A stretch of DNA of 64,000 nucleotides. Source: Amycolatopsis alkalitolerans. Lineage in GTDB: Bacteria; Actinomycetota; Actinomycetes; Mycobacteriales; Pseudonocardiaceae. Numbering within the stretch: position 1 is the first letter of the stretch; the number at the start of each line of letters is the position of its first letter. Below, in pieces: positions 51,624 through 61,025 of the stretch. Under the pieces are notes generated by a model that saw only the letters and a list, made by a program, of their open reading frames with translations, did not search any database and had not been told where the DNA came from. The position numbers and the translations under genes are program-made. The stretch is from contig NZ_VDFW01000006.1 of NCBI RefSeq assembly GCF_006152065.1, forward strand, positions 1 through 64,000. Direction: 5' to 3'.

Positions 51624-52319
51624 TCATCCCGCCCGCTTCGACCGGACACCGACAGTGTTTCGACGGCGTTTCCCGTGCGCCGACGCCTGCGGGCGGATTC
51701 GCTCGACAATCACAACGGTGGTGGGGACCTCCACGAGGCCGGCTCCACATTCGGAGACCGTCGGCGTACCGCCGCTGGCCCGAGTTACCGCGTCCGCGTC
51801 GCGGGCGACTTCGTCCCGCGCGCTGGCCCCCTTCATTGCAAGCATCATGCCACCCTCGCGGAGAAGGGGGAGGCACCAGCCCACCAGCCGGGCCAGGGGA
51901 GCGACCGCCCGGGCGGTCACGACATCCACCGTCCCGATCTCCGCCCGCACCGCCTTCTCCTCGGCTCGCCCCCGAAGGACGCGCACATCCAGATCGAGGT
52001 CGTCGACCACCTCGGTCAGCCACTCGACGCGACGCGCCATCGGCTCCACGAGCGTGATCCGAAGGTCCGGCCGCGCGATCGCGAGCGGGATTCCCGGAAG
52101 GCCGGCGCCGGAGCCGACATCGACCACCTCGACCTCCGGCGGGATGCGCTCACCGATCACCGCCGAGTTGAGCAGGTGCCGTTCCCAGAGCCGGTCGACC
52201 TCACGGGGACCGATCAGGCCGCGCTCGACACCGTGCCGCTCCAGTAGCGCAGCGAACCGTTCGGCCCGGCTCAGTCCGGCACCGAACACCTCAGCAGCCG
52301 CGCGTCTGACGTCCGCCAC
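51624..52319 (-). CDS. rsmG: 16S rRNA (guanine-527-N7)-methyltransferase
   Basis: SAM-dependent enzyme that methylates G527 of 16S rRNA; loss gives low-level streptomycin resistance in several bacteria. The 231-residue protein has DRLWERHLLNSAVIGERI, SAM motif VVDVGSGAGLPGIPLAI, EPMARRVEWLTEV and VTARAVAPLARLVGWCLP. A basic C-terminal tail (HGKRRRNTVGVRSKRAG) extends it slightly. GTG start at 52319. Conserved neighbour of parA at actinobacterial origins. Confidence 0.95.
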   Translation of the reverse strand: MADVRRAAAEVFGAGLSRAERFAALLERHGVERGLIGPREVDRLWERHLLNSAVIGERIPPEVEVVDVGSGAGLPGIPLAIARPDLRITLVEPMARRVEWLTEVVDDLDLDVRVLRGRAEEKAVRAEIGTVDVVTARAVAPLARLVGWCLPLLREGGMMLAMKGASARDEVARDADAVTRASGGTPTVSECGAGLVEVPTTVVIVERIRPQASAHGKRRRNTVGVRSKRAG

Positions 52320-52329
52320 TCCTCACCCC

Positions 52330-52343
52330 GTTTCACGTGAAAC
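52330..52343. promoter_or_regulatory. parS site
   Basis: GTTTCACGTGAAAC, a perfect parS palindrome, in the rsmG-jag gap, 11 nt upstream of the rsmG start. Confidence 0.93.
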
Positions 52344-52397
52344 CTGCGTCGGCGCCAATTGTCCCCGACGCCAACATCAAGAGTGGGAGGCGGACCC

Positions 52398-52411
52398 GTT
52401 TCACGTGAAAC
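52398..52411. promoter_or_regulatory. parS site
   Basis: A second perfect GTTTCACGTGAAAC, 54 nt from the first, between rsmG and the jag terminator. Confidence 0.93.
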
Positions 52412-52423
52412 GGGGCGCATAAA

Positions 52424-52457
52424 GAAACGGCCCGCCGTATTCCCGGCGGGCCGTTTC
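52424..52457 (-). terminator. Terminator after jag (rpmH-rnpA-yidD-yidC-jag operon)
   Basis: A perfect 14-bp stem (52424-52437 with 52444-52457) and 6-nt loop; read on the minus strand it runs into TTTCTTTA. It separates the jag operon from rsmG-parAB. Confidence 0.85.
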
Positions 52458-52471
52458 CGAATCCTGGTTCG

Positions 52472-53011
52472 TCAGTCCTCGTTGTCGGGGAGCACCACGA
52501 CGCGACGCTTGGGCTCCTCGCCCTCGCTCTCGCTCCGCACACCCTCCACCGCCGCCACGGCGTCGTGCACGACCTTCCGCTCGAACGGGCTCATCGGCTG
52601 GAGTCGCACCTTCTCACCGGAGGCCACCACCGACTCCGCGGTGGAGCGGCCGAGTTCGCGCAGTTCCGCCCGGCGCCCCGCCCGCCAGCCGGCGATGTCC
52701 AGCATCAGCCGGCTCCGCGTACCGGTCTCCTGCTGGACCGCGAGCCGCGTCAACTCCTGCAGCGCCTCGAGCACCTGGCCCCGGCTGCCGACCAGCTTCT
52801 CCAGATCGTCCCCGCCGTCAATGCTCACCACCGCGCGACCCGCTTCGACATCCAGATCGATATCGCCGTCGTAGTCCAGCAGATCCAGCAGGCGTTCGAG
52901 ATAGTCCCCCGCGATGTCGCCTTCCCGAACCAGCAGTTCCGCGTTGGTCGGACCGCTCTCTTCGGCCTCGGCACTACCCTCGGCCTCGATCACCTCGACC
53001 GTCTCAGACAT
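52472..53011 (-). CDS. jag: Jag/KhpB-family RNA-binding protein (KH and R3H domains)
   Basis: A 179-residue protein with an acidic N-terminal tail, a KH-like domain (about 75-110: VSIDGGDDLEKLVGSRGQVL) and a C-terminal R3H domain (GWRAGRRAELRELGRSTAES, then RLQPMSPFERKVVHDAV). The GSRGQVLEAL loop is the RNA-contact loop of KH domains. Family members (EloR, KhpB, SpoIIIJ-associated protein) bind RNA and influence cell elongation. It follows yidC by 27 nt, the conserved order. Confidence 0.93.
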   Translation of the reverse strand: MSETVEVIEAEGSAEAEESGPTNAELLVREGDIAGDYLERLLDLLDYDGDIDLDVEAGRAVVSIDGGDDLEKLVGSRGQVLEALQELTRLAVQQETGTRSRLMLDIAGWRAGRRAELRELGRSTAESVVASGEKVRLQPMSPFERKVVHDAVAAVEGVRSESEGEEPKRRVVVLPDNED

Positions 53012-53038
53012 CTTTCGTCTCCTCTCCCGGGGAAGCCG

Positions 53039-54127
53039 TCAGCGACGCTTCTGCCCCGAGCCTTTCTGTCCTGGATTCTTGCCGCCCGATGCCGGTTTCT
53101 TCCGCTGCTGTGCCTGCCCGGCCCTCGGGCGCTGCGGCTGCTGGGCGAACCGGTGTGGCGAGCCGGCCTTGGCGTTCCGCTTGCTGCCGTTCGACGAAGC
53201 GTCGTCGGTTGCCGATTCGCTCTCCTCGGCGGCGGGCTTGCTCTGCTGCGCCGGCTTCTGGCCGGGCTTGGGCTTCGCGCCGGGCTTCGGGGCGAGCGAG
53301 TCGCGCTTCTCTTTCGCTTCGACCTTCTTCGCTTCCTCTTCCTTGTCGATCCGCGTGTAGACCAGACGCTGCTGCATCAGGGTCCAGCCGTTGTTGGACA
53401 GCCAGTAGACGAGCAGGCCGATCGGGAAGAACGCACCGAAGACGAGCACACCGAGCGGGAAGATGTACATCGTCAGCTTCTGCATCATCGCGGTCTGGGG
53501 ATTCCCCTGCGCGGTGACCGTCTGCCGTTGCGCCGAGTGTCGCGCGGTCAGGTGGGTCAGGATGCTCGCCAGGATCATCAGCGGGATGGCGACCGGGGCG
53601 ACGTTCCAGTTCCAGCCGCCGCCGGTACCGCCGAGAACCGACGCGTGGTGGATGGCGTCACCGATGTTGACCCCGAACAGCTTGGCGTGGATGTAGGAAT
53701 CCACCCCGGCCTGATCGAAGAAGTAGTTGTTGGTCTTCGGGCTGCCGTCCTTCGGCTGGATCGAGAACGCGCGCAACACCCAGTTCAGACCGATGAACGC
53801 GGGGATCTGCAACACCATCGGGAGGCAACTGCCGAGCGGGTTGACACCGTGCTCGCGCTGGAGCTTCTGCATCTCCTGCGCCTGGCGCTGCTTGTCGTTC
53901 GCGTACTTCTTCTGGATCTTCTTCAGTTCCGGCGCGAAATCCTGCATCTTCTTCATCGACCGGACCTGTTTCACGAACGGCTTGAACATGATGCCGCGGA
54001 CCGTGAAGGTCAGGAACATGATCGCCAGGATCCAGGCGATCGCGTTGTTGTCCCCGAAGACGAAGCCGAAGACCTTGTGCCAACACCAGAGGATGAAGGA
54101 CACGGGGTAGTAGATGAAGTCGAGCAC
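53039..54127 (-). CDS. yidC: Membrane protein insertase YidC
   Basis: Inserts and folds membrane proteins, alone or with SecYEG. The 362-residue protein lacks the large periplasmic domain of Gram-negative YidC. Five membrane segments are recognisable: the start (FIYYPVSFILWCWHKVFGF), IAWILAIMFLTFTVRGIMFK, then the conserved cytosolic loop MKKMQDFAPELKKIQKKY, NPLGSCLPMVLQIPAFIGLN and the later helices ending YWLSNNGWTLMQQR. The hydrophilic-groove Arg is in TFTVRGIM. The C-terminal tail (about 90 residues) is Lys/Pro/Gln-rich and could contact ribosomes. Four nucleotides separate it from yidD. Confidence 0.95.
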   Translation of the reverse strand: MLDFIYYPVSFILWCWHKVFGFVFGDNNAIAWILAIMFLTFTVRGIMFKPFVKQVRSMKKMQDFAPELKKIQKKYANDKQRQAQEMQKLQREHGVNPLGSCLPMVLQIPAFIGLNWVLRAFSIQPKDGSPKTNNYFFDQAGVDSYIHAKLFGVNIGDAIHHASVLGGTGGGWNWNVAPVAIPLMILASILTHLTARHSAQRQTVTAQGNPQTAMMQKLTMYIFPLGVLVFGAFFPIGLLVYWLSNNGWTLMQQRLVYTRIDKEEEAKKVEAKEKRDSLAPKPGAKPKPGQKPAQQSKPAAEESESATDDASSNGSKRNAKAGSPHRFAQQPQRPRAGQAQQRKKPASGGKNPGQKGSGQKRR

Positions 54128-54131
54128 TGAG

Positions 54132-54449
54132 CTACTCCTCGGTTGAGAAACCAGGTCTGGTGTGGCGCCAGGAGAACTTCTCGGGCACCGGGTCGCGGCC
54201 GGGCATCGTCCACGGGCCGCATCGCAGCAACCGGCGCACCGCGAGATACGAACCGCGAGCGGCGCCGAAGCGGGTCAGGGCCTCAACCGCGTACGTGCTG
54301 CAGCTCGGGTAGAAGCGGCAGCTCGGCGGGAGGAAGGGGGAGATCCATCTGCGATAGAGGCGAAGCGGGAGCAGCAGAACCCAGGCGACGGGGCCCGGGC
54401 GGTTGACATGCTGGGTCTCGTCGCCGATCGCGGTCGTGTTCTCGTTCAC
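54132..54449 (-). CDS. yidD: Membrane protein insertion efficiency factor YidD
   Basis: A 105-residue protein of the YidD family, which assists YidC-mediated insertion. Hallmarks are YRRWISPFLPPSCRFYPSCS, TYAVEALTRFGAARGSYLAV, RLLRCGPW and DPVPEKFSW, with the two conserved cysteines of CRFYPSC. The GTG start at 54449 overlaps the rnpA stop by 4 nt. Confidence 0.94.
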   Translation of the reverse strand: MNENTTAIGDETQHVNRPGPVAWVLLLPLRLYRRWISPFLPPSCRFYPSCSTYAVEALTRFGAARGSYLAVRRLLRCGPWTMPGRDPVPEKFSWRHTRPGFSTEE

Positions 54450-54844
54450 ACCGCAGGCCCATCGTCGTCGTGGTCGCCGGACCGGTCGGGGCGCCGGTCC
54501 TTCAGGAGGCTCAGCCGCTTGAGCGCCGCGTCGAGGTCCGCGCCGAGTTCCGCGCTGGACGCCGTCGCCGCCGGCGGCAATGCCCGTATCACCAACGCCG
54601 TGGCGGGCGGCACGGTTCCGAGACGAGCCGCGACCAGATGCCGCAGCCGCCTGCTCACCCGATGCCGGACCACCGAATTGCCGACAGCCTTGCTCACCAC
54701 AAGACCCGCCCGCGACGGTGCCGCGGACGGGTCTTGGGCCTGCAACGCGTGAACGACCAGACGCCGCCGCCCCGCACGGGACCCGCGGCGCATCACTTCG
54801 CGGAAGTCCTCACTTCGCCGCAGACGCGCGGCCGCGGGCAGCAT
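54446..54844 (-). CDS. rnpA: Ribonuclease P protein component
   Basis: Protein subunit of RNase P, which trims the 5' end of pre-tRNAs. The 132-residue protein starts MLPAAARLRRSEDFREVMRR, and has the RNA-binding RNR-type motif region VVRHRVSRRLRHLVAARL. Slightly acidic C-terminal tail (DRSGDHDDDG). It lies 24 nt after rpmH and overlaps yidD, as is usual. Confidence 0.94.
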   Translation of the reverse strand: MLPAAARLRRSEDFREVMRRGSRAGRRRLVVHALQAQDPSAAPSRAGLVVSKAVGNSVVRHRVSRRLRHLVAARLGTVPPATALVIRALPPAATASSAELGADLDAALKRLSLLKDRRPDRSGDHDDDGPAV

Positions 54845-54868
54845 GGGATGCGCCTGGCGGTGGCGCGA

Positions 54869-55012
54869 TCAGGCGGACAGCTTCTCGCGGCCCTTGCGAC
54901 GACGGGCCGAAAGGATCGCCCGGCCGGCACGGGTGCGCATGCGCAACCGGAATCCGTGCGTGCGGGCGCGTCGGCGGTTGTTCGGCTGGAAGGTGCGCTT
55001 ACCCTTGCTCAC
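54869..55012 (-). CDS. rpmH: 50S ribosomal protein L34
   Basis: The 47-residue product ([20 protein letters not shown], then [20 protein letters not shown]) is typical L34. GTG start at 55012, with AGGAGA just upstream on the minus strand. The frame is open further upstream but is not part of the protein. First gene of the leftward rpmH-rnpA-yidD-yidC-jag operon; TAAAGT (minus strand, 55123-55128) may be its -10 box, giving a leader of about 100 nt. Confidence 0.96.
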   Translation of the reverse strand: MSKGKRTFQPNNRRRARTHGFRLRMRTRAGRAILSARRRKGREKLSA

Positions 55013-55522
55013 GACTCTGCTTCTCCTGGTCTCGACATACCGGCGGCGCCAAGCCACCGTCAGGTCTGGTGTCCCCGGACTCGCGAACGCGGACACGCGA
55101 AGGCGCCCGCGGCAAGCGGGGTACTTTACGAGAGTACGCACTCGCTTCGGTGACCTGGCAACCGGCCCCCGCCAGTACGGTCGAGGATCGACTGGCGACG
55201 GCGCGTAGAGCGTGGAATCCTTCTCCCACACGGCGTCTTGTCTGACAGCGCGAGGCTTGTTAGCGTGTCTCCTCTTGAGTCACCCCGTCCGTGGGGCTCG
55301 GCGCCGCCGACGAAAAGGTGTGGAGGCTCTGGCTGGCGTAGGTTGCACCCGCAGATGGAGTCGCTGCGGGTCGCCGTACATTAGTGCACAGTTGTGGACA
55401 ACTCTGTGGATGACCGCTGCGCGCGGTCATCGTCGTTGCCGCCGAAGCCGCTCGATGGAGTGGGCCGGTAGCCGGCGAGGGTGATTTCGTCTGGGGTGGA
55501 CGAGGGGAGGGGAGCGAAGTCG
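55013..55522. promoter_or_regulatory. rpmH-dnaA divergent regulatory region with DnaA boxes
   Basis: This 510-nt region has no convincing gene. It holds the rpmH promoter on the left, a dnaA promoter at 55236-55264, and two DnaA boxes: TGTGGACAA (55393-55401, perfect) and TGTGGATGA (55405-55413, two mismatches from TGTGGATAA). The boxes lie downstream of the dnaA promoter, in the leader, where bound DnaA could autoregulate. GAGGGGAGGGGAGCG (55502-55516) is the dnaA ribosome site. Confidence 0.75.
55236..55264 (+). promoter_or_regulatory. dnaA promoter
   Basis: TTGTCT (55236-55241), exactly 17 nt, then TAGCGT (55259-55264). This predicts a leader of about 250 nt before the dnaA start at 55523. 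Motif-based. Confidence 0.6.
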
Positions 55523-57112
55523 GTGTCCGAGCACCAGATGAACCTGGGTGTCGTCTGGGAGCAGGTCGTCCGTGAACTGTCGGACGGCACCCTGTCCCCC
55601 CAGCAGCGCGCATGGATGCGCGTCACGCGGCCGATCGGCCTGCTCGATGGCACCGCGTTGCTCGCCGCACCGAGCGACTTCGCGAAGGAGGCGATCGAGC
55701 GCGCGCTGCGCGAGCCGATCACCCACGCGCTGTCGCGGCGTCTCGGCCGTCCCGTGTCACTCGCGGTCAAGGTCGACAGCACAGAGGTCGCCCCGGCGCC
55801 CCAGGCCCAGTACGCTCCGTCACCCGCGCGAGCGGAAAACGGCGCCCCCGACGCGCCGCCGCTCCCGCCGGTGATGCCTCCGCTGGACGACGGCATGCTC
55901 CCGCCCTTGCACCGCACGCGCGCGGGGGCCGAGCCGGCGCCTCCCGAAGACGACGGCGAAGACGAGGTCGACGAAGAGGGCGACGCGCTCGCCGCCGCGC
56001 ACGAAATCTGGCCGATGTTCTCCGGGCAACCGGCCGCCGGCCAGCCCTACACGGCGCCCGCGCAACCGCAGACCTCGAAGACGCGCCTGAACGAGAAGTA
56101 CACCTTCGACACCTTCGTGATCGGTGCCTCCAACCGGTTCGCGCACGCGGCCGCCTTCGCGGTCGCCGAAGCGCCTTCCCGCGCGTATAACCCGCTTTTC
56201 ATCTGGGGCGAGTCCGGGCTCGGCAAGACGCACCTGCTGCACGCCGTCGGGCACTACGCGCAACGGCTGTTCCCCGGGATGCGCGTGCGCTACGTGTCGA
56301 CCGAGGAATTCACCAACGACTTCATCAACTCGCTGCGCGACGACCGGAAGGTGGCCTTCCAGCGCCGCTACCGCGACATCGACATCCTGCTCGTCGACGA
56401 CATCCAGTTCCTGGAAGGCAAGGAAGGGACTCAGGAGGAGTTCTTCCACACCTTCAACACGCTGCACAACGCGAACAAGCAGATCGTCGTCTCCTCCGAC
56501 CGGCCCCCGAAGCGCCTGGAAACGCTGGAAGACCGGCTGCGCACGCGGTTCGAGTGGGGACTGATCACCGACATCCAGCCGCCGGAGCTCGAGACGCGGA
56601 TCGCGATCCTGCGCAAGAAGGCCGCGCAGGATCGGCTCGCGGTGCCGGGCGAGGTGCTGGAGTTCATCGCCTCCCGGGTGGAGGCGAACATTCGCGAACT
56701 CGAGGGCGCGCTCATCCGCGTCACCGCGTTCGCCTCGCTGAACCAGCAGCCGGTCGACGTCGGCCTTGCCGAGATCGTGCTGCGCGATCTCATTCCGGAT
56801 TCGCAGGCGCCGGAAATCAGCGCGGCGACGATCATGGCGACGACCGCCGAGTTCTTCGACGTGACGATCGACGATCTGTGCGGTCCCGGAAAGACCAAGG
56901 CGCTCGCCACCGCGCGCCAGATCGCGATGTACCTGTGCCGCGAACTGACCGACATGTCGCTACCGAAGATCGGGCAGACGTTCGGCGGCCGCGACCATAC
57001 GACGGTCATGCACGCGGACAAGAAGATCCGCAAGGAAATGGCGGAGCGGCGCCGGATCTACGACCAGGTGCAGGAACTGACCTTCCGGATCAAGCAGCGC
57101 GCGCGCCAATAG
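55523..57112 (+). CDS. dnaA: Chromosomal replication initiator protein DnaA
   Basis: Binds DnaA boxes as ATP form, opens oriC and loads helicase. The 529-residue protein has domain I ([20 protein letters not shown]), a Pro/Glu-rich linker domain II (about 95-185), the AAA+ domain (Walker [16 protein letters not shown], Walker [10 protein letters not shown], sensor SSDRPPKRL) and the domain IV signature [18 protein letters not shown] 55523 was chosen because domain I starts here and a G-rich ribosome site precedes it; a further in-frame ATG lies 42 nt upstream. Confidence 0.97.
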   Translation: MSEHQMNLGVVWEQVVRELSDGTLSPQQRAWMRVTRPIGLLDGTALLAAPSDFAKEAIERALREPITHALSRRLGRPVSLAVKVDSTEVAPAPQAQYAPSPARAENGAPDAPPLPPVMPPLDDGMLPPLHRTRAGAEPAPPEDDGEDEVDEEGDALAAAHEIWPMFSGQPAAGQPYTAPAQPQTSKTRLNEKYTFDTFVIGASNRFAHAAAFAVAEAPSRAYNPLFIWGESGLGKTHLLHAVGHYAQRLFPGMRVRYVSTEEFTNDFINSLRDDRKVAFQRRYRDIDILLVDDIQFLEGKEGTQEEFFHTFNTLHNANKQIVVSSDRPPKRLETLEDRLRTRFEWGLITDIQPPELETRIAILRKKAAQDRLAVPGEVLEFIASRVEANIRELEGALIRVTAFASLNQQPVDVGLAEIVLRDLIPDSQAPEISAATIMATTAEFFDVTIDDLCGPGKTKALATARQIAMYLCRELTDMSLPKIGQTFGGRDHTTVMHADKKIRKEMAERRRIYDQVQELTFRIKQRARQ

Positions 57113-57805
57113 CCGCGCGCACACCGCAGCCCGCTATTCCTTCGCGTCGTGCGCGATCCGTTGCACGATCAGCACATCCGAGTGTTCAAGTAGGACAGTC
57201 GCGGATGGTCGCGGCGCGCTCGCCGCTTGTGATGCCGGCAACGAGAGTGCATCGAAAAAAGATCTCGGTAGCTCACAGGGGTGAAGAAACAAGTGCCGCG
57301 GTGGTGCGCGGTGGCTGGGCACAACTGCGCTCACAACTGGGGAAGATCATGTGGACAACTGTGGATGGATGTGGACGGGTTGAGCGCCGCGCGAACTTGT
57401 CCACGGATCGCCGAAACTGTCCACCGCGCGTGCTCCCCAGCTGTCCACATGCCGCCGCGCCGTCCGACCTGCGACGACACCAGCTGTCCACACAACCCAC
57501 AGCCCCTATTACTGTTACTGCCCTTGTTCTTCTCAAGAAAATCTTCTAGAGCGAAAACAGGTGGCTGTGGACTTGGGGACAAGCGCCACCACGTCGACAA
57601 GTCGATCGCCTGCCCCGAATGACGCCGGGCCGGGTCACGTTCTAACGTGGGTATCCACACCCAAGCCCGCACGTCGTTGGCGACATCGGCTCCGGGCTCC
57701 ACCACACGCGAGATCCCTGGTCAGCGCGCTGCGCACCGCACGTCCAGGGCCGTTTGCCGACCTTCTCGAGCCAAGGGGTGGCTCGGCTGTCGAAAGGATG
57801 GGCGC
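57113..57805. other. oriC: Replication origin oriC (dnaA-dnaN spacer)
   Basis: A 693-nt gene-free region with many DnaA boxes. Read as TGTGGAYNN: 57350-57358 (TGTGGACAA, perfect), 57360-57368, 57370-57378, 57566-57574. Read as NTGTCCACN or near: 57397-57405, 57417-57425, 57441-57449, 57484-57492, and GTATCCACA at 57651-57659. The sequence 57507-57560 is clearly AT-richer (CCTATTACTGTTACTG, CAAGAAAATCTTCTAG) and is the likely unwinding element. Boxes to its left form two opposed clusters. Short open frames in it have no gene-like features. Position between dnaA and dnaN is standard in actinobacteria. Confidence 0.9.
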
Positions 57806-58939
57806 ATGAAGATCCGCGTCGAGCGAGATGGGCTGGCCGACGCCGTCGCTTGGGTCGCCCGCAGCCTGCCGTCGAGGCCGCCGGTTCCCGTACTGGGCGG
57901 CGTCCTCCTCGATGCCGGTTCCGACGGGACGACCGACGCACTCACGGTGTCCGGCTTCGACTACGAGGTCTCGGCCACGGTCGGGGTCCCGGCGACGATC
58001 GCCGACGGCGGCCGGCTGCTCGTGTCCGGACGGCTACTCGCCGACATCACCAAGTCACTACCCGCTCAGCCGGTCGAGATCTTCGTCGACGGCGCCCGCG
58101 CCTCCATCACGTGTGGCAACGCCCGGTTCTCCCTGCCGACCATGCCGGTCGAGGACTATCCGGCCCTGCCGGCGCAGCCCGCGCTCGCCGGTGAGGTCGC
58201 GGGCGACGTGTTCGGCCAGGCGGTCACCCAGGTCGCCGTCGCCGCCGGCAAGGACGACACGCTCCCGATGCTGACCGGCATGCGGCTGGAGATCTCCGGC
58301 AACTCGCTCACCCTCGTGGCCACCGACCGGTTCCGCCTCGCCATGCGCGAGTTCACCTGGGAACCGGCCCAAGGGCTCGACGACGCGGCGGTCCTCGTCC
58401 CGGCGCGCACGCTCGCCGAAGCCGCGAAGTCGCTCGCCGCGAGCGGAGCCAAGGTCGCCCTGAGTCTCGCCAGCGGCGAGGGCCTACTCGGTCTCGCCGG
58501 CTCCGGCCGCTACACCACCACCCGGCTGCTCGACGCGGAGTTCCCTCCGTACCGCCAGCTGCTGCCGTCCCAGCACACGTCGCGCGCGGTGATCGACGTC
58601 GCACCGCTTTCGGAGGCGATCAAACGCGTCTCGCTGGTCGCCGAACGGGGCACCCAGGTAAGGCTGGAATTCGCGGACGGCCTGCTCCGGCTTTCCGCGG
58701 GCGGTGACGACGAAGGCAGCGCCGAAGAGGAGCTGCCGGTGGACTACGAGGGCGAACCGGTGACGATCGCGTTCAACCCGGGCTACTTCGTCGACGGTCT
58801 CGGCGCCCTGCACGCCGACCGCGCGGAGCTCACCTTCACCACCCCGAACCGGCCGGCTTTGATCAAGCCGGCAGACGAGCAGGGCCAGGTCGTTCCTGGT
58901 TACCTCTACTTGTTGATGCCGGTCCGCCTACCCGGCTGA
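57806..58939 (+). CDS. dnaN: DNA polymerase III sliding clamp (beta subunit)
   Basis: Ring-shaped processivity factor that tethers polymerase. The 377-residue protein shows three repeated clamp domains: start [20 protein letters not shown], mid [20 protein letters not shown] then TDRFRLAM, and the C-terminal end [16 protein letters not shown], the usual YLLMPVR ending. AAAGGA precedes ATG 57806. First gene right of oriC; gnd follows 30 nt later. Confidence 0.97.
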   Translation: MKIRVERDGLADAVAWVARSLPSRPPVPVLGGVLLDAGSDGTTDALTVSGFDYEVSATVGVPATIADGGRLLVSGRLLADITKSLPAQPVEIFVDGARASITCGNARFSLPTMPVEDYPALPAQPALAGEVAGDVFGQAVTQVAVAAGKDDTLPMLTGMRLEISGNSLTLVATDRFRLAMREFTWEPAQGLDDAAVLVPARTLAEAAKSLAASGAKVALSLASGEGLLGLAGSGRYTTTRLLDAEFPPYRQLLPSQHTSRAVIDVAPLSEAIKRVSLVAERGTQVRLEFADGLLRLSAGGDDEGSAEEELPVDYEGEPVTIAFNPGYFVDGLGALHADRAELTFTTPNRPALIKPADEQGQVVPGYLYLLMPVRLPG

Positions 58940-58969
58940 CCGGATACGACCGACAAAGGGGATTTTTCG

Positions 58970-59860
58970 ATGGTGCAGCTGGGACTCGTCGGCCTCGGCA
59001 AAATGGGCTTCAACATGCGCGAGCGGCTCCGGGCCGCCGGGCACGAGGTGGTCGGCTACGACCGCAACGAGGCTGTGAGCGACTCCTCTTCGCTGGCGGA
59101 CATCGTGTCCAAGCTCGCCGGCCCGCGCATCGTATGGATCATGGTGCCCGCCGGGGGGCCGACCAGGGACACCGTCGCCGAGCTCGGCGAGCTGCTGTCC
59201 GAGGGCGATCTCGTGATCGACGGCGGCAACTCGAAGTTCACCGATGACAAGCACAACTCCGAGGTGCTGGCCGCGAAGAAGATCGGCTATCTCGACTGCG
59301 GGGTCTCGGGTGGCGTGTGGGGCAAGGAGAACGGCTACGGCCTGATGGTCGGCGGCGCCGCCGAGGACGTCGAGCGCGCGATGCCGATCTTCGACACGCT
59401 GCGCCCGGAAGGCCCGCGCGAGGAAGGGTTCTCGCACGCGGGCTCCGTCGGCGCCGGTCACTACGCCAAGATGGTCCACAACGGCATCGAGTACGGCATC
59501 ATGCAGGCCTACGCCGAGGGCTTCGAGCTGCTGGAAGCCGCGAAGGTGGTCGAGGACGTGCCCGCGGTGATCAAGGGCTGGCAGCGGGGCACCGTGGTCC
59601 GGTCCTGGCTGCTCGACCTGCTGGTCCGCGCGCTCGACGAGGACCCGGAGCTGGACGACCTCGAAGGGTACGTCGAGGATTCGGGCGAGGGCCGGTGGAC
59701 GCTGGAGGAAGCGATCAACAACGCGGTGCCCGCGCCGGTGATCTCGGCCGCCCTGTTCGCCCGGTTCTCCTCCCGACAGAAGGACTCCGCGGCGATGCGT
59801 GCCGTCGCCGCGCTGCGCAACCAGTTCGGCGGGCACTCGGTCAAGAAGGCCGGTCAGTAG
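58970..59860 (+). CDS. gnd: 6-phosphogluconate dehydrogenase, short (GndA-like) form
   Basis: Oxidative decarboxylation of 6-phosphogluconate to ribulose 5-phosphate. The 296-residue protein is the short form, in contrast to the 470-residue enzyme. It has [20 protein letters not shown] (dinucleotide site), [30 protein letters not shown] (substrate site) and the catalytic [11 protein letters not shown]. The glycine-rich loop is followed by an acidic-lacking GYDRNE, so cofactor choice (NAD or NADP) is open. Insertion between dnaN and recF is conserved in Streptomyces and some mycobacteria. Confidence 0.93.
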   Translation: MVQLGLVGLGKMGFNMRERLRAAGHEVVGYDRNEAVSDSSSLADIVSKLAGPRIVWIMVPAGGPTRDTVAELGELLSEGDLVIDGGNSKFTDDKHNSEVLAAKKIGYLDCGVSGGVWGKENGYGLMVGGAAEDVERAMPIFDTLRPEGPREEGFSHAGSVGAGHYAKMVHNGIEYGIMQAYAEGFELLEAAKVVEDVPAVIKGWQRGTVVRSWLLDLLVRALDEDPELDDLEGYVEDSGEGRWTLEEAINNAVPAPVISAALFARFSSRQKDSAAMRAVAALRNQFGGHSVKKAGQ

Positions 59861-59870
59861 GGCGCGCGCC

Positions 59871-61025
59871 TTGTACCTCCGTCATCTTCAGGTCACCGAC
59901 TTCCGCTCCTGGGAGCACGCGGACCTGCCGCTGACGCCGGGGCCGACCGTGCTGGTCGGCCCGAACGGCCGGGGCAAGACCAACCTGCTGGAGGCGGTCG
60001 GCTACCTCGCGACGCTCGGTTCACACCGGGTCGCCACCGACGCGCCGCTCGTCCGGCACGGCTGTGAGCGCGCCCTGGTCCGGGCAGCCGTGGTCAACGA
60101 GGACCGCGAGCTGACCATCGAACTCGAGATCACGCCGGGCAAGGCGAACCGCGCGCGGGTCAACCGCGGCGCGGTCGGCAAACCGCGCGACATTCTCGGC
60201 ATCCTGCGCACGGTGCTGTTCGCGCCGGAGGATCTGGCGCTCGTGCGCGGCGATCCCGGTGAGCGAAGGCGGTTTCTCGACGAGTTGCTCGTCCTTCGCG
60301 CGCCTCGCTGGGCCGGGGTCCGTTCGGACTACGAACGGGTGCTGCGGCAACGGAACGCGTTGCTGAAGACAGCGGGAAAGAGAAAGGGAGCGCGCGAAGA
60401 TCCGTACGCGCTCTCGACGCTGGAGGTGTGGGACAACCACCTGGCGGCTGCCGGCGCGCAGTTGCTCGCCGCCAGACTCGACCTTGTCGCGGACCTGGGG
60501 CCGCACACTTCCGCCGCCTATGCCGGGGTCGCGCCCGACTCGCTGCCCGCGACGATTTCCTACCGGTCGAGTCTCGGTGACGCGCTGCCCACCGGGTACG
60601 GAAAACCTGGCGGGGAACGTGCCGATCCGGACAAACTGACCGGTATCCTGACCGCGGCGCTCGGTGACGCCCGCCAGGCCGAGCTCGAACGAGGGGTGAG
60701 CCTGGTCGGGCCGCACCGGGACGAACTCGAGCTGGTGCTCGGCGAGGCGCCGGCGAAGGGGTACGCGAGTCATGGGGAGTCGTGGTCGTTCGCGCTCGCG
60801 CTGCGGCTCGGGTCGTATGAGCTGCTGCGCAGCGAGAACGGGGAACCGGTGCTGCTGTTGGACGACGTGTTCGCGGAGCTCGACCGGCGCCGCCGCGCAC
60901 GCCTGGCCGAGGTGGCGGCCGGCGCCGAGCAGGTGTTGATCACCGCGGCGGTGGACGAGGACGTCCCCGGGGAGCTGTCCGGCACCCGGTTCACGATCTC
61001 GAACGGGGAGGTCAGGCGTGGTTGA
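59871..61025 (+). CDS. recF: DNA replication/repair protein RecF
   Basis: SMC-like ATPase that helps load RecA at gaps. The 384-residue protein starts [20 protein letters not shown], with Walker [17 protein letters not shown], the [17 protein letters not shown] segment, signature [20 protein letters not shown] and Walker [14 protein letters not shown]. The start is TTG 59871, 10 nt after gnd; upstream in-frame ATG lies within gnd and gives non-homologous residues. The end overlaps dciA by 8 nt. Confidence 0.94.
   Translation: MYLRHLQVTDFRSWEHADLPLTPGPTVLVGPNGRGKTNLLEAVGYLATLGSHRVATDAPLVRHGCERALVRAAVVNEDRELTIELEITPGKANRARVNRGAVGKPRDILGILRTVLFAPEDLALVRGDPGERRRFLDELLVLRAPRWAGVRSDYERVLRQRNALLKTAGKRKGAREDPYALSTLEVWDNHLAAAGAQLLAARLDLVADLGPHTSAAYAGVAPDSLPATISYRSSLGDALPTGYGKPGGERADPDKLTGILTAALGDARQAELERGVSLVGPHRDELELVLGEAPAKGYASHGESWSFALALRLGSYELLRSENGEPVLLLDDVFAELDRRRRARLAEVAAGAEQVLITAAVDEDVPGELSGTRFTISNGEVRRG

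Noticed and set aside
57281..57622. Open frames inside oriC
   Set aside because: The region is packed with DnaA boxes and lies in the standard origin position; frames are short and compositionally non-coding.
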